64,000 nt of DNA, from the NCBI GenBank assembly GCA_002692725.1, contig NZLU01000063.1, forward strand, positions 173,574 through 237,573. The letters run 5' to 3'. Shown in pieces: positions 44,422 to 52,810 of the stretch. A program made the position numbers and the translations under genes. Source of the DNA: Ponticaulis sp. (GTDB lineage: Bacteria; Pseudomonadota; Alphaproteobacteria; Caulobacterales; Hyphomonadaceae). Below the pieces are notes generated by a model that saw only the letters and a list, made by a program, of their open reading frames with translations, was not told where the DNA came from and ran no database searches. The first letter of the stretch is position 1; each line of letters opens with the position of its first letter.

Positions 44422-45834
44422 CTATACCCGGCTCAGAACATCCGCGGCGAACTCTGACAGTGTATCGTCCCGCGCGCCCATGACGATAATCCGGTCGCCG
44501 GGCTGAGCCAGCTCCACCAGCCGATCGCCACACTCAGGTCGGGTCTCGAAAACTTCTGCGGTTTTGCCTGCGGCCCTGATGTCGCCGATCAGATCGGTGC
44601 TCGTCACAGAGCGGTCCACAGTGCCGCCGAAATAGACGGGCTGCGGCATGATCAGAACGTCCTCATCTGCCAGACCGTTGACGAAGGTCTCGACGAATTC
44701 CTTGCGCATTTTGTTGAGCGGACCAAACCCATGCGGCTGGAACATCACCAGCAAGCGGCCCGGAAAGTCGTGCAGGGTGCGCAATGTGGCGGAGATTTTA
44801 TCCGGGTTGTGCCCGAAATCATCAATCACCGTCACGCCTTGCGCGCTGGTGCCAACAATATCGAACCGGCGCTTAATGCCCTCAAACTTTTCGAGCGACG
44901 CGCAGGCCTGCACAAAGCTCACGCCAAGCCGCGTCACGGCCGCAATCGCCGCCAGCGCGTTATACACATTGTGAACGCCCGGCATTTTCAGCGTTACCAG
45001 CGCGCTGCGATGCTCGTCTTCCGAACTGTGCGCGCGGAAAGAAATTCTGGTCGGCCCTGGCTCAATATCCGATGCCGTAAACTCCGACATGCCATCTTCG
45101 AGGCTGAAAGAGATCACGTTCTGCTCAGCCTCTTCGCCCGATCCTAGGAGCTTGAGATTGAGGCGTTTGGTCTCCTCATTCTCATCATTCAGAACGGCGA
45201 CCTCCGACCGCCGGGCAAAGCCTTCAAACAGCTCACGCAGCTCATCCATGGTCTTATGGTCGAGCGCGATATTGTTGATCAGCGCAACGGTCGGGTTATA
45301 GCGAGCGATGGATCCATCGCTTTCATCGACCTCAGAGACGAAGATATCGCCCTTGCCCACCAGCGCGCTTGCAAACAGCGCTTCCGGCGTCGCGAAATTC
45401 TTCATCACCGCGCCATTCATCACTGTCGGCGACAGACCCCCATCCTGCAATATCCAGCCAATCATGCCCGTCGTGGTCGACTTGCCAGAGGTGCCCGCCA
45501 CGCCAATGCTTTTCGGCGAGGCGTTGAACAGGCTGGAGAGCAGCTCCGCCCGCCCCAGACGCTCACAGCCGAGCTTCAGCGCGGCGGCCACATCCGGCAC
45601 CGTGTCTTCAATCGCGGCCGAAGCCACAAGCGTCATGCCCGGCTTCAGGCCAGAGCCATCCTGCGGATAAAGCTTGAAGCCCTGGCTTTCCAGATAGGCG
45701 AATTTTTCGGTCGACCGGCCCTGATCCCGCGCCCGGTCAGAGCCTGAAACTTCAGCGCCCTGCCCTTTCAGGATCATTGCGAGCGGCAACATGCCACTTC
45801 CACCGATACCGCAAAAGAAATAGCTTTTGGTCAT
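44422..45834 (-). CDS. Mur ligase family protein (Mpl/MurC-like, murein peptide recycling)
   Basis: A 470-residue Mur ligase with an N-terminal Rossmann-like domain (FFCGIGGSGMLPLAMILKGQGAEVSGSD), the ATP-binding P-loop GTSGKSTTTG, the central glutamate/histidine region VSEVDESDGSIARYNPTVALINNIALDH, and the C-terminal ligase domain (DDFGHNPDKISATL, FQPHGFGPL). The most likely role is UDP-MurNAc:tripeptide ligase (Mpl) in cell-wall recycling; MurC is the alternative. It is divergent from an LD-carboxypeptidase gene, which supports recycling. GTGAGGG precedes ATG 45834. Confidence 0.85.
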   Translation of the reverse strand: MTKSYFFCGIGGSGMLPLAMILKGQGAEVSGSDRARDQGRSTEKFAYLESQGFKLYPQDGSGLKPGMTLVASAAIEDTVPDVAAALKLGCERLGRAELLSSLFNASPKSIGVAGTSGKSTTTGMIGWILQDGGLSPTVMNGAVMKNFATPEALFASALVGKGDIFVSEVDESDGSIARYNPTVALINNIALDHKTMDELRELFEGFARRSEVAVLNDENEETKRLNLKLLGSGEEAEQNVISFSLEDGMSEFTASDIEPGPTRISFRAHSSEDEHRSALVTLKMPGVHNVYNALAAIAAVTRLGVSFVQACASLEKFEGIKRRFDIVGTSAQGVTVIDDFGHNPDKISATLRTLHDFPGRLLVMFQPHGFGPLNKMRKEFVETFVNGLADEDVLIMPQPVYFGGTVDRSVTSTDLIGDIRAAGKTAEVFETRPECGDRLVELAQPGDRIIVMGARDDTLSEFAADVLSRV

Positions 45835-45898
45835 AAAGCCCTCACCGGATAGGGTCATATCGAATCAGATTCAAAGTTTATCAGAGGTCTATAGAGAC

Positions 45899-46729
45899 AT
45901 GGCTGGTTTGACGATAGGCGTAGTCGCCCCTGCAAAGGCCATTACCCCCATGCATGCCGATAAGCTGACCCGGCTGGCCCGGGAAAGGTATGGCTCAGAC
46001 GTGGAATTCAAATTCCACCAGCAATGCTTTCTGAGTGAGGGACATTTCGCCGGCTCAGACGAAGCGCGCAGTCTGGCCTTTCTCGAATATGCGAACTCGC
46101 CGGATATCGACGTCATCTGGTCGGCCCGGGGCGGCTATGGCTGTATGCGCCTGCATGATGAAGTGTGGGAGCGGCTTGGCCCCAATGCGCGGGCGAAAGC
46201 CTATATCGGCTATTCCGACTTCAGCGCCGTGCTGGCCCGGCTCTATAAAATGCAGATTGGGCGGCTCATTCATGGTCCCATGCCGGTTGAAGTGAACCGC
46301 TCTGTCGGCGGTGAGGACTGCATCACTCGTGTGCTGGATTATGTGACGGGACGCAGCACGGATGGCATCGAACCGAACCGCTCGGCCCATCCGCGCGTCG
46401 CCATGAACCTCACCATTCTCGAACACATTATCGGCACGCCCTGGCAGCCGGACCTTTCCGGCCATGTCATCATGGTAGAGGATGTTGGTGAGTATGAATA
46501 TGCCATCGACCGGAAGATGTTCACGCTCTGCTCGAACGAGAATATCCGCCGCTGCAAAGGCATTATGCTGGGCCGGTGCTCAGACATTCCCGAGAACGAA
46601 ATCCCCTTCGGCATGACCTATGAGGAAAGTGTACGCGACTGGTGTCACCGCTCCGGCATTGAATATCTCGGCCGCGCCGATATCGGCCATGACTGGGAAA
46701 ACAAGCTGGTTGTGTGGGGTAAGGGGTAA
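45899..46729 (+). CDS. ldcA: LD-carboxypeptidase (peptidase S66, LdcA-like)
   Basis: A 276-residue S66 peptidase. The nucleophile is S106 (AYIGYSDFSAV), preceded by WSARGGYGCMRL; the glutamate is in MVEDVGEYEYAIDR and the histidine is H264 (DIGHDWENKLVVWGKG). LdcA removes the terminal D-Ala from murein tetrapeptides in the cytoplasm, giving the tripeptide that Mpl re-uses, in agreement with the divergent Mur ligase gene. ATG 45899 with AGAGG upstream is preferred; the frame extends upstream without homology. Confidence 0.9.
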   Translation: MAGLTIGVVAPAKAITPMHADKLTRLARERYGSDVEFKFHQQCFLSEGHFAGSDEARSLAFLEYANSPDIDVIWSARGGYGCMRLHDEVWERLGPNARAKAYIGYSDFSAVLARLYKMQIGRLIHGPMPVEVNRSVGGEDCITRVLDYVTGRSTDGIEPNRSAHPRVAMNLTILEHIIGTPWQPDLSGHVIMVEDVGEYEYAIDRKMFTLCSNENIRRCKGIMLGRCSDIPENEIPFGMTYEESVRDWCHRSGIEYLGRADIGHDWENKLVVWGKG

Positions 46730-46769
46730 CCGAGAGGTCACCACATTTTACCCTTAAACGTCCCTCAGC

Positions 46770-47225
46770 TTATTCAGGAGCAACAACTTCACCGGACTCT
46801 ACGCCCGGCAAATCAACCTCGACCACGCCATAGCCGAAATAGGTGACCGCGCCGAAGATGACGAGAAAGATCAGCGCCGTGACAAGTGCGTTCATGAAGC
46901 GGTTTTTGAAGGCCAGCATATTGGCGACAAATCCGATGATGAGAACAAGCACGGTTCCGATAAGAACAGGTTCCAGCCAAAGGAAGCCTTCCGGCAGGAA
47001 GCGCGACATGGATGGCACATCGACAGCATCCGTAGACACTTGCAGACTGCCCAGACCAAAATACGCAAGTGCTGCGAAGATCACGAAAAACACGACGCCC
47101 GAGACAATCGCATTGATCACCCGACCGCTATAAGCGATGGAATTGCCAATCAGATCGACCAGAAAGACGACAATTGCCGCAACGATAACCGGCTCAAGCC
47201 AGGTAAATTCCGCTGGAAGAAACAT
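46770..47225 (-). CDS. Small membrane protein with internal tandem duplication
   Basis: A 151-residue protein with four predicted membrane helices arranged as two copies of one unit: FLPAEFTWLEPVIVAAIVVF...YFGLGSLQV (about residues 2-65) and FLPEGFLWLEPVLIGTVLVL...YFGYGVVEV (about 75-138). The duplicated unit keeps F-L-P, W-L-E-P-V and Y-F-G-x-G at equal positions. No family recognised. Start at ATG 47225 after AAGGTGG. It is alone between ldcA and a PLA2-like gene. Confidence 0.8.
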   Translation of the reverse strand: MFLPAEFTWLEPVIVAAIVVFLVDLIGNSIAYSGRVINAIVSGVVFFVIFAALAYFGLGSLQVSTDAVDVPSMSRFLPEGFLWLEPVLIGTVLVLIIGFVANMLAFKNRFMNALVTALIFLVIFGAVTYFGYGVVEVDLPGVESGEVVAPE

Positions 47226-47340
47226 AACCACCACCTTGTTTGAGTTCGCCCCCGCTAACCTCGCATCACGCGCTCTATGGTTAACGCGCCTTTACCTATC
47301 ACGGGCCGGTGAAGTCGACAATGGATCGATAGGGGCAGAC

Positions 47341-47367
47341 ACCGGAGCGAGCAAAGTCCGCTCCGGT
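47341..47367 (-). terminator. Stem-loop after the PLA2-like gene
   Basis: ACCGGAGCG (47341-47349) and CGCTCCGGT (47359-47367) form a perfect 9-bp stem with a nine-base loop, 15 bases past the stop (47382) of the minus-strand gene. No T-tract follows, so it is a stable 3' structure and possibly a terminator. Confidence 0.5.
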
Positions 47368-47381
47368 CTCGCTGGCGCGTG

Positions 47382-48296
47382 TCAGCCCGGCATACACACC
47401 GCGCCCTTCATGCGGTTTTGCGCGTTGTTATAGGAGACCTGCCCCTCATTGGACGCCGCAACCGCGCCGGAATACCCGCTTGCGAAGCCGAGACAGACTG
47501 CATTTCCGCCGCAAGTCGCGGACATGTCTGCAAGGAAATTCGTATCGCAATCAGACTTGGATTTGCCGGGCGTCGCATAGCAGACATCATGGTTGTTGCA
47601 GGCGTTCTGGAATCGACGGTCGTAAATGTCAGTCACGTCACTGGCGAAATTATCCGGCGTGCTGCACCCGTTTGGCGTCCATTCGAAGAAAGCAAGGCAC
47701 CGATCCGTACCGATATTCACCGAGCCGAAATTACCACGGCTTCCAGGTTCACCAGCGCATTCAAAAATCCACTTCTCCCAGAGCCCGATTGCGCTGCGAT
47801 CGGCAGAAACATTTCCATTGTCTTCGCTGACCAGATACTTTCCGCTCGCCTTGTTCTTAAGCGCGATCGTGTCGCCGCAATGCATAGCGCCCGGGCTGGC
47901 AGAGCCGTTCGTTCTTACGATGACCCAACGATCCCATTCGCTTGGCTGACCCGTCCCGAAAAAAGCTTCCTGCTGATAGCCACTCAGGACTGCGTTATTC
48001 TCAAACGCTCGAATATAAATCTCCGTGCCGTAGGTGAGATTATCACCACAGACTGTTTCGGCGTTCATCTGTTCCCAGGCTTGCAGACGCGGCGCATTTC
48101 TCGCGTCGGGTCCGCTCAATCCGGTTTGATTCATCCGAATTGAAAGCCAGCCATTTGCGCCCATCAGAGCGACCGGTCGATTGTTGTAAGCGCCGGACGT
48201 CTTGCCCGAACACTCCTGCGCAATGGCCGTTTGTCCAACACATCCCATGATCAGTGTGACTGCACCCACCATGATTGTTTTGAAAAGATTTTTCAT
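47382..48296 (-). CDS. Secreted protein with fascin-like beta-trefoil part and phospholipase A2-like domain
   Basis: A 304-residue exported protein: signal peptide (residues 1-28, with a possible lipobox LIMGC), a beta-trefoil-like segment (about 35-180; ALMGANGWLSIRM, DTIALKNKASGKYLVSED, IGLWEKWIFEC resemble fascin-like repeats), and a C-terminal domain with ACNNHDVCYATPGKSKSDCD (residues 231-250) matching the calcium/active-site loop of phospholipase A2, with candidate catalytic H236 and D237. Many cysteines suggest disulfides. This may be a secreted lipase or toxin. A strong GGAGGG Shine-Dalgarno precedes ATG 48296; further upstream in-frame ATGs are not used. Confidence 0.8.
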   Translation of the reverse strand: MKNLFKTIMVGAVTLIMGCVGQTAIAQECSGKTSGAYNNRPVALMGANGWLSIRMNQTGLSGPDARNAPRLQAWEQMNAETVCGDNLTYGTEIYIRAFENNAVLSGYQQEAFFGTGQPSEWDRWVIVRTNGSASPGAMHCGDTIALKNKASGKYLVSEDNGNVSADRSAIGLWEKWIFECAGEPGSRGNFGSVNIGTDRCLAFFEWTPNGCSTPDNFASDVTDIYDRRFQNACNNHDVCYATPGKSKSDCDTNFLADMSATCGGNAVCLGFASGYSGAVAASNEGQVSYNNAQNRMKGAVCMPG

Positions 48297-48446
48297 GAAC
48301 TTCCTACCCTCCCAATCAACTTTTTTGAGAAAAGATACCGGAAACATTTCAACTGGCAATTCAGGAACTGCAATAAGTTCAGCTCAGTACAGCTATCGAC
48401 GACGAATCTGCCCTCTTAGATCGCCCGCTTTTTACGGGTCTTGGGT

Positions 48447-49277
48447 TCATGCGCCGCGAAAGACGGGCTTTCGTTTTTCCAGAAATGCGCCATGGCCTTC
48501 TTTCACATCCGCGCTGTTCATGGCGCGGGAAATGGCTTCGTCGACGGCAGCCATATCGCGGCGCTCCGGATCCAGAAGCGCCTGATCCACCGAAAGCTTC
48601 GCTGCAGCAATGCTAAGCGGCGCGTTTGCGGCAATGGTCTGCGAGAGGGTCTGCACGCGCGACTCGAGCTGTTCAGAGGGAATGAGTTCCGTAATCAGCC
48701 CGATCGCCATTGCTTTCTCTGCAGAATAGATTTCAGCGGAATACATCATGGCTTTGGTCTGAGACGGCCCGATCAGAGAAATCAGAGTCTGAACGCCATC
48801 AAACGGATAGCCAATGCCGAGCCTGGCTGCGGGCACGCCAAATTTCGCGCCCGGTTCAGCAAGGCGCAGATCACAGCTCAGCGCCGTGGCCAGTCCGCCA
48901 CCAATACAGGCGCCGCGGATCATGGCGATACTCGGCAACCGCGTATCCGAAATGGCTGCCCACGCCGCCCGGGAGCAACGCATATAATCGGCTTCAACCT
49001 CCGGGTTGGAGCGATGGGCTTCGAATTCGGAAATGTCCGCACCCGAAACAAACGCTTTCTCGCCCCTGCCTGTAAGGAGCAGGAGTTTCACGTCAGGGTC
49101 TGCCTCAATCCAGCCGATCAATTCCGGTACAGCAGCCCACATATCGCGGGACATGGCGTTCCGGCGGTCTGGATTATTGATGATGAGCCAGCCTCTGGCG
49201 CCATCTCTAATGGCGATGATGCGACCATCAGCGCCGGATATCTGCTGACCTGGTGGAAGCGTCGTTAATGTGTCCAT
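48447..49277 (-). CDS. Enoyl-CoA hydratase/isomerase family protein
   Basis: A 276-residue crotonase-fold enzyme (start at 49277, preceded by GGAGACC). Motifs: INNPDRRNAMSRDMW, FVSGADISEF (oxyanion hole), IRGACIGGGLATALSCDLRLAEPGAKFGVPAARLGIGYPFDGVQTL. The acyl-CoA substrate is unknown. A second, only distantly related crotonase gene lies at 42416-43171. Confidence 0.92.
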   Translation of the reverse strand: MDTLTTLPPGQQISGADGRIIAIRDGARGWLIINNPDRRNAMSRDMWAAVPELIGWIEADPDVKLLLLTGRGEKAFVSGADISEFEAHRSNPEVEADYMRCSRAAWAAISDTRLPSIAMIRGACIGGGLATALSCDLRLAEPGAKFGVPAARLGIGYPFDGVQTLISLIGPSQTKAMMYSAEIYSAEKAMAIGLITELIPSEQLESRVQTLSQTIAANAPLSIAAAKLSVDQALLDPERRDMAAVDEAISRAMNSADVKEGHGAFLEKRKPVFRGA

Positions 49278-49372
49278 GTCGGTCTCCGGGCCGCGCGCCT
49301 TAGCTGGAGTTCTGATGTCGCCTGAACGCTGCGCTGTCAAACGCTGGCGAATTCAGACCCTGTGCCGGACAT

Positions 49373-49424
49373 AAAAAAGTCCCGACCTCTGCAACAATCT
49401 ACCAGGAGATGCAGAGGTCGGGAC
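49373..49424 (-). terminator. Rho-independent terminator of the heme receptor gene
   Basis: On the minus strand a 15-bp perfect stem (arms at 49379-49393 and 49410-49424, GTCCCGACCTCTGCA with its reverse complement) is followed directly by TTTTTT (49378-49373). It lies about 50 bases after the TonB receptor stop. This is the clearest intrinsic terminator in the window. Confidence 0.92.
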
Positions 49425-49471
49425 CATCAGTCAGGAAGGCTGAGAACCTGACTGAAACGGCTCAGGCAGGA

Positions 49472-51631
49472 TCACCCGCCAAACTGATAGCTCGCCGCGA
49501 TTTTGAAATTGCGGCCAGGTTCGGAGACGCCTTCGAATGTGCGCTCATAATCTTCTTCGAAGAGGTTCTCGATCCCCGCATCAAAGCGCAGGCCTGTGGC
49601 AAAGCCCGGTGCCCAGGAGGCGTAGAGATCCACCACACTATAGCCATCACGCTCTTCTACGACGCCGCCCGCACCATCCTGACGCTCAAAGTCAGAGGCG
49701 ATACGGAAGCGCGTGCCCATACGAATAGCCTCGTCTGACGACAGCCAGCCCAGATCGAGTGAGGCCCGGTCCGGTGTCAGCGTACCGAGATCAGCCCCGG
49801 AGGTAAGGTCTGTTCCGTCGATCGAAGAGTAGGTCAGGCGGCCATAGAATTGCTTCGCCTCATAAGCTGCTTCCAGCTCAACCCCGGACAATTCCGCACT
49901 GGAGACATTGTCTGAAAGGGTCGTGCCTGCGGCGCAGGGAAAGAAGCTCGGGCCAGCGAAACAGGTCGGGTCATAGGTAAAATCCACGCCAAGATTGATC
50001 AGGTCTTCGACATCGCTTTCATACCAGGAGATCTTGCCCTGCAGCCGGTCGCCTTTTGTGGCGAGGTTCCGGAAATCTACACCAAACCCAAGCTCGACCG
50101 TCTCACTCGTTTCAGGCTTCAGATTGGGGTTCGGAATGAAGTTATTGTTCACGAAGACCAGACTGCCCATGGCCGGATTGAACAGTGTCGGATGCGGCAC
50201 TGAGAAATGCACGCCATCAAGATAAAGCTCATTCACAGACGGCGCGCGGAAGCCCTCGGCATAGCTGCCAAAGACGCGGAACCAGCTGACCGGCCCATAG
50301 CTTGCTGCAAAACGCGGCGACACTTCATCATTGGACGCGGTCTCAGTGGCGGTTTCAGAGCTCGATTCAAATTCGTCAAACCGAACCCCGGGGATGAGGA
50401 TCAGATTTCCCGGCAGACCAAGCGGCGCTTCGATATCCGCTTCAAGCTGTGCGAACACGCCCATGAACTCAGCCGAAGCGTTGGGTACGCCACCGCGCAC
50501 GCCCGTTGCGGTATCAGTGTCAAAGCCGGTCTGGCTGTCTTCATACCAATCCCCGCCAAAGGTCAGTGTGGTCGCGACATTGCCAAGCGTGAAGCGCGCA
50601 GCGTTGCGGGCGCTGAAGCCCGTCGTCTCGATTTCCCGACCGGTAGTTCGCGGAATCGTGCCGTCAAACTCATCGACAGATGTGGTTTGCTGATAGACCG
50701 TCAGCCGGGCATCGATCAGGTCTGAGTCCGGATTGAAACTCAGCCCACCATTCCAGGTCTGGGCGTCGATATCCTTGTCCACGTCCCGATCAAGCAGCGG
50801 ATCACCGGTTGCGCCAGTCCCTTGTCCGTTATTCGGTTCAAGAGCGGTCGAGCTGAAGCCCTGCCAGGAGACTTCACCGCGCAAGGCAGGCGTGAACTGA
50901 TAGCCCAGCTTGGCGAGCCCGGAGGTGATTTCGTCATCAGACGGGAGATCAGCGCCTGAGCCCAGTTCGATGTCAGAGGATTGACGCATGGAGAGATTGA
51001 CCACGCCATCAAAGCCGCCCTGAACACCATAGGCAGTCAAACTGCCAAAACTCTCTTCATTGACACTCTGATAGCCAGCCCGAACTCGCGCACCGAAGCT
51101 TTCGCCCTCGCGCAATAAATCGGCTGCGTCAGCCGTCTCGAAGGCCAGCACGCCCCCCACTGCGCCCGAACCATAGAGCGCGGAAGCCGGGCCGCGAACA
51201 ATTTCGGCGGATTGGATCAAGGCCGGGTCAAGGAAAAACCGCCCATCATGGCCTGAGATAAAGCTCTGACGCGCGCCATCGAGCAGGATCAGAACGTTCT
51301 CTCCGGACAGACCGCGAATACTCGGCACCATACCTGTCCGACGCGGGCCGCCGGAGAACTCAACGCCCGGAACTGATTTCATCAAATCGGCAGGCGTACT
51401 CGGGATGAGCCGGTCAATCGCGTCGCGATCGATCACCGTCACCTGACCGGGATACTCAAACACCGGTATGGGGTTTGATGTGCCATAAACCGAGATTGTT
51501 TCCTGGCGTTGCTCCTGCTCCTTTTCCGGCGCTTCACTGGCCGTCTGAGCTGCCGCCGACAGGCTGAGTGTCGCCACACCCGCCAACAAAACTAAACGCA
51601 TTGGCGTCGTTGACACTTCTTTCCGTTTCAT
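49472..51631 (-). CDS. TonB-dependent heme/hemoglobin-type receptor
   Basis: A 719-residue outer-membrane receptor with a signal peptide (start at ATG 51631, after GGGGAAA; an upstream open extension is not family-like). The plug has QVTVIDRDAIDRLIPSTPADLMKSVPGVEFSGGPRR, and the barrel contains the heme-receptor FRAP box (GFRAPSVNELYLDG) and NPNL box (NPNLKPETSETVELG). It ends in KIAASYQFGG. Two Fur-like boxes lie upstream, so iron control is likely. Divergent from the DUF6607 lipoprotein gene, making a heme/iron uptake locus. Confidence 0.93.
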   Translation of the reverse strand: MKRKEVSTTPMRLVLLAGVATLSLSAAAQTASEAPEKEQEQRQETISVYGTSNPIPVFEYPGQVTVIDRDAIDRLIPSTPADLMKSVPGVEFSGGPRRTGMVPSIRGLSGENVLILLDGARQSFISGHDGRFFLDPALIQSAEIVRGPASALYGSGAVGGVLAFETADAADLLREGESFGARVRAGYQSVNEESFGSLTAYGVQGGFDGVVNLSMRQSSDIELGSGADLPSDDEITSGLAKLGYQFTPALRGEVSWQGFSSTALEPNNGQGTGATGDPLLDRDVDKDIDAQTWNGGLSFNPDSDLIDARLTVYQQTTSVDEFDGTIPRTTGREIETTGFSARNAARFTLGNVATTLTFGGDWYEDSQTGFDTDTATGVRGGVPNASAEFMGVFAQLEADIEAPLGLPGNLILIPGVRFDEFESSSETATETASNDEVSPRFAASYGPVSWFRVFGSYAEGFRAPSVNELYLDGVHFSVPHPTLFNPAMGSLVFVNNNFIPNPNLKPETSETVELGFGVDFRNLATKGDRLQGKISWYESDVEDLINLGVDFTYDPTCFAGPSFFPCAAGTTLSDNVSSAELSGVELEAAYEAKQFYGRLTYSSIDGTDLTSGADLGTLTPDRASLDLGWLSSDEAIRMGTRFRIASDFERQDGAGGVVEERDGYSVVDLYASWAPGFATGLRFDAGIENLFEEDYERTFEGVSEPGRNFKIAASYQFGG

Positions 51632-51649
51632 GGTTTCCCCAATTGCAAA

Positions 51650-51664
51650 TGATAATGACTCGCA
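51650..51664. promoter_or_regulatory. Fur-like box 1, near the TonB receptor
   Basis: TGATAATGACTCGCA (51650-51664) matches the 7-1-7 Fur pattern TGATAAT-n-ATTATCA well in its left half and partly in its right. It is about 20 bases upstream of the receptor start on the minus strand, so it probably overlaps the promoter. Confidence 0.6.
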
Positions 51665-51692
51665 ATTGCGTTTCGCAGATCGGAAAAGCGAT

Positions 51693-51707
51693 TGCAAGTC
51701 ATTCTCA
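51693..51707. promoter_or_regulatory. Fur-like box 2, near the DUF6607 gene
   Basis: TGCAAGTCATTCTCA (51693-51707) fits the same 7-1-7 pattern in mirrored form relative to box 1 and lies 45 bases upstream of the DUF6607 start at 51752, between the two divergent genes. Two mirrored boxes would allow co-repression of both directions by iron. Confidence 0.5.
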
Positions 51708-51751
51708 AATAATTTAATCAGGTATGTGTTTCGCCAATCCGGGAGCTGATC

Positions 51752-52810
51752 ATGCAATACACCCTCAAAGGCCTTGGCCTCGCCCTACCCGCACTCGCGC
51801 TCGTCGGCGCCTGCCAGACGGCCGTGCCGGTCAGTGACACCGCGGCCACGACGCCGCTCACCTCTGCAGCCCGCGTTTCAGAGCATTTCGAAGCAGACCG
51901 ACAGGCCATTCTGGCTATGGCGGGCGATTACCATGTGACGTTTGATTTCACCGAAACCGTCCCATTGAGCGAAGGCTATGAGCTGAAAGAACGGAAAGTC
52001 TCTGGCGGGTTCGAAGTCGTGCGCGTGATTGAGGATGAGGGCGACTTTATCAGCCTGCAGCATATTCTGGTGGTCGGCCCGGCTGAAGCGCCAATGGTGG
52101 TCAAACACTGGCGTCAGGACTGGCAGTATGAACCTGATGAAGTGATGATGTTCATTGGCGGGAATGCCTGGCAAATGCAGGACTTGCCCGATTACGTGGC
52201 CGCCGGACAATGGTCACAAGTGGTCTATCAGGTCGATGACTCACCGCGTTATGGCGCTGTCGGGTTCTGGGAGCATGAAGATGGCGTGTCACAATGGGAG
52301 CCGCCGCGCGAATGGCGCCCCCTGCCGCGCCGGGACATGACCACGCGCTCAGATTATCATGCGGTCGACGCCATCAACCGCCATGCCATCACACCGTTCG
52401 GCTGGGTGCATGAGCAGGACAACACCAAACTCGTGTTGAGTGGTGAAAACCCCGAAGCGCTTGTCCGGGAAATTGGCATCAACACCTACCGCCATGACGA
52501 AAATTTCGACCCGTCTCCGGCTGTCGAATACTGGGACGCCACAAAAGACTATTGGGCGTTCATTCGTGAGGAATGGGAAGACATTGCAGATGAAAATCAG
52601 GTTTTTGCCGTCAATCTGAAGGGCGAAACTGAGGACCTCTATCTGCCTATTCTGCAGCTGGCCGATCAGATTCAGGCAGGCGAAATCGATCTGGACGCCG
52701 CCAAACCAAAAGCGCGTGAGGCGCTGGCGCAATATGTCACGGCCGAGCCTGCTCCGCTTCAGGCGCGGCTGCGGCCATCTGAAACGCAAATGGCTGAGAT
52801 GGGTCAATGA
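51752..52810 (+). CDS. DUF6607 family lipoprotein
   Basis: A 352-residue exported protein with a lipobox (LALVGAC, cleavage before C20). The core YHVTFDFTETVPLSEGYELKERKVSGGFEVVRVIEDEGDFISLQHILVV and VVKHWRQDW marks the DUF6607 family, whose genes commonly neighbour heme/iron TonB receptors. Tail helices contain Glu- and Ala-rich repeats. It overlaps the DUF4198-type gene by four bases. Function is unknown; a role at the cell surface in iron or heme handling is inferred from context. Confidence 0.9.
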   Translation: MQYTLKGLGLALPALALVGACQTAVPVSDTAATTPLTSAARVSEHFEADRQAILAMAGDYHVTFDFTETVPLSEGYELKERKVSGGFEVVRVIEDEGDFISLQHILVVGPAEAPMVVKHWRQDWQYEPDEVMMFIGGNAWQMQDLPDYVAAGQWSQVVYQVDDSPRYGAVGFWEHEDGVSQWEPPREWRPLPRRDMTTRSDYHAVDAINRHAITPFGWVHEQDNTKLVLSGENPEALVREIGINTYRHDENFDPSPAVEYWDATKDYWAFIREEWEDIADENQVFAVNLKGETEDLYLPILQLADQIQAGEIDLDAAKPKAREALAQYVTAEPAPLQARLRPSETQMAEMGQ

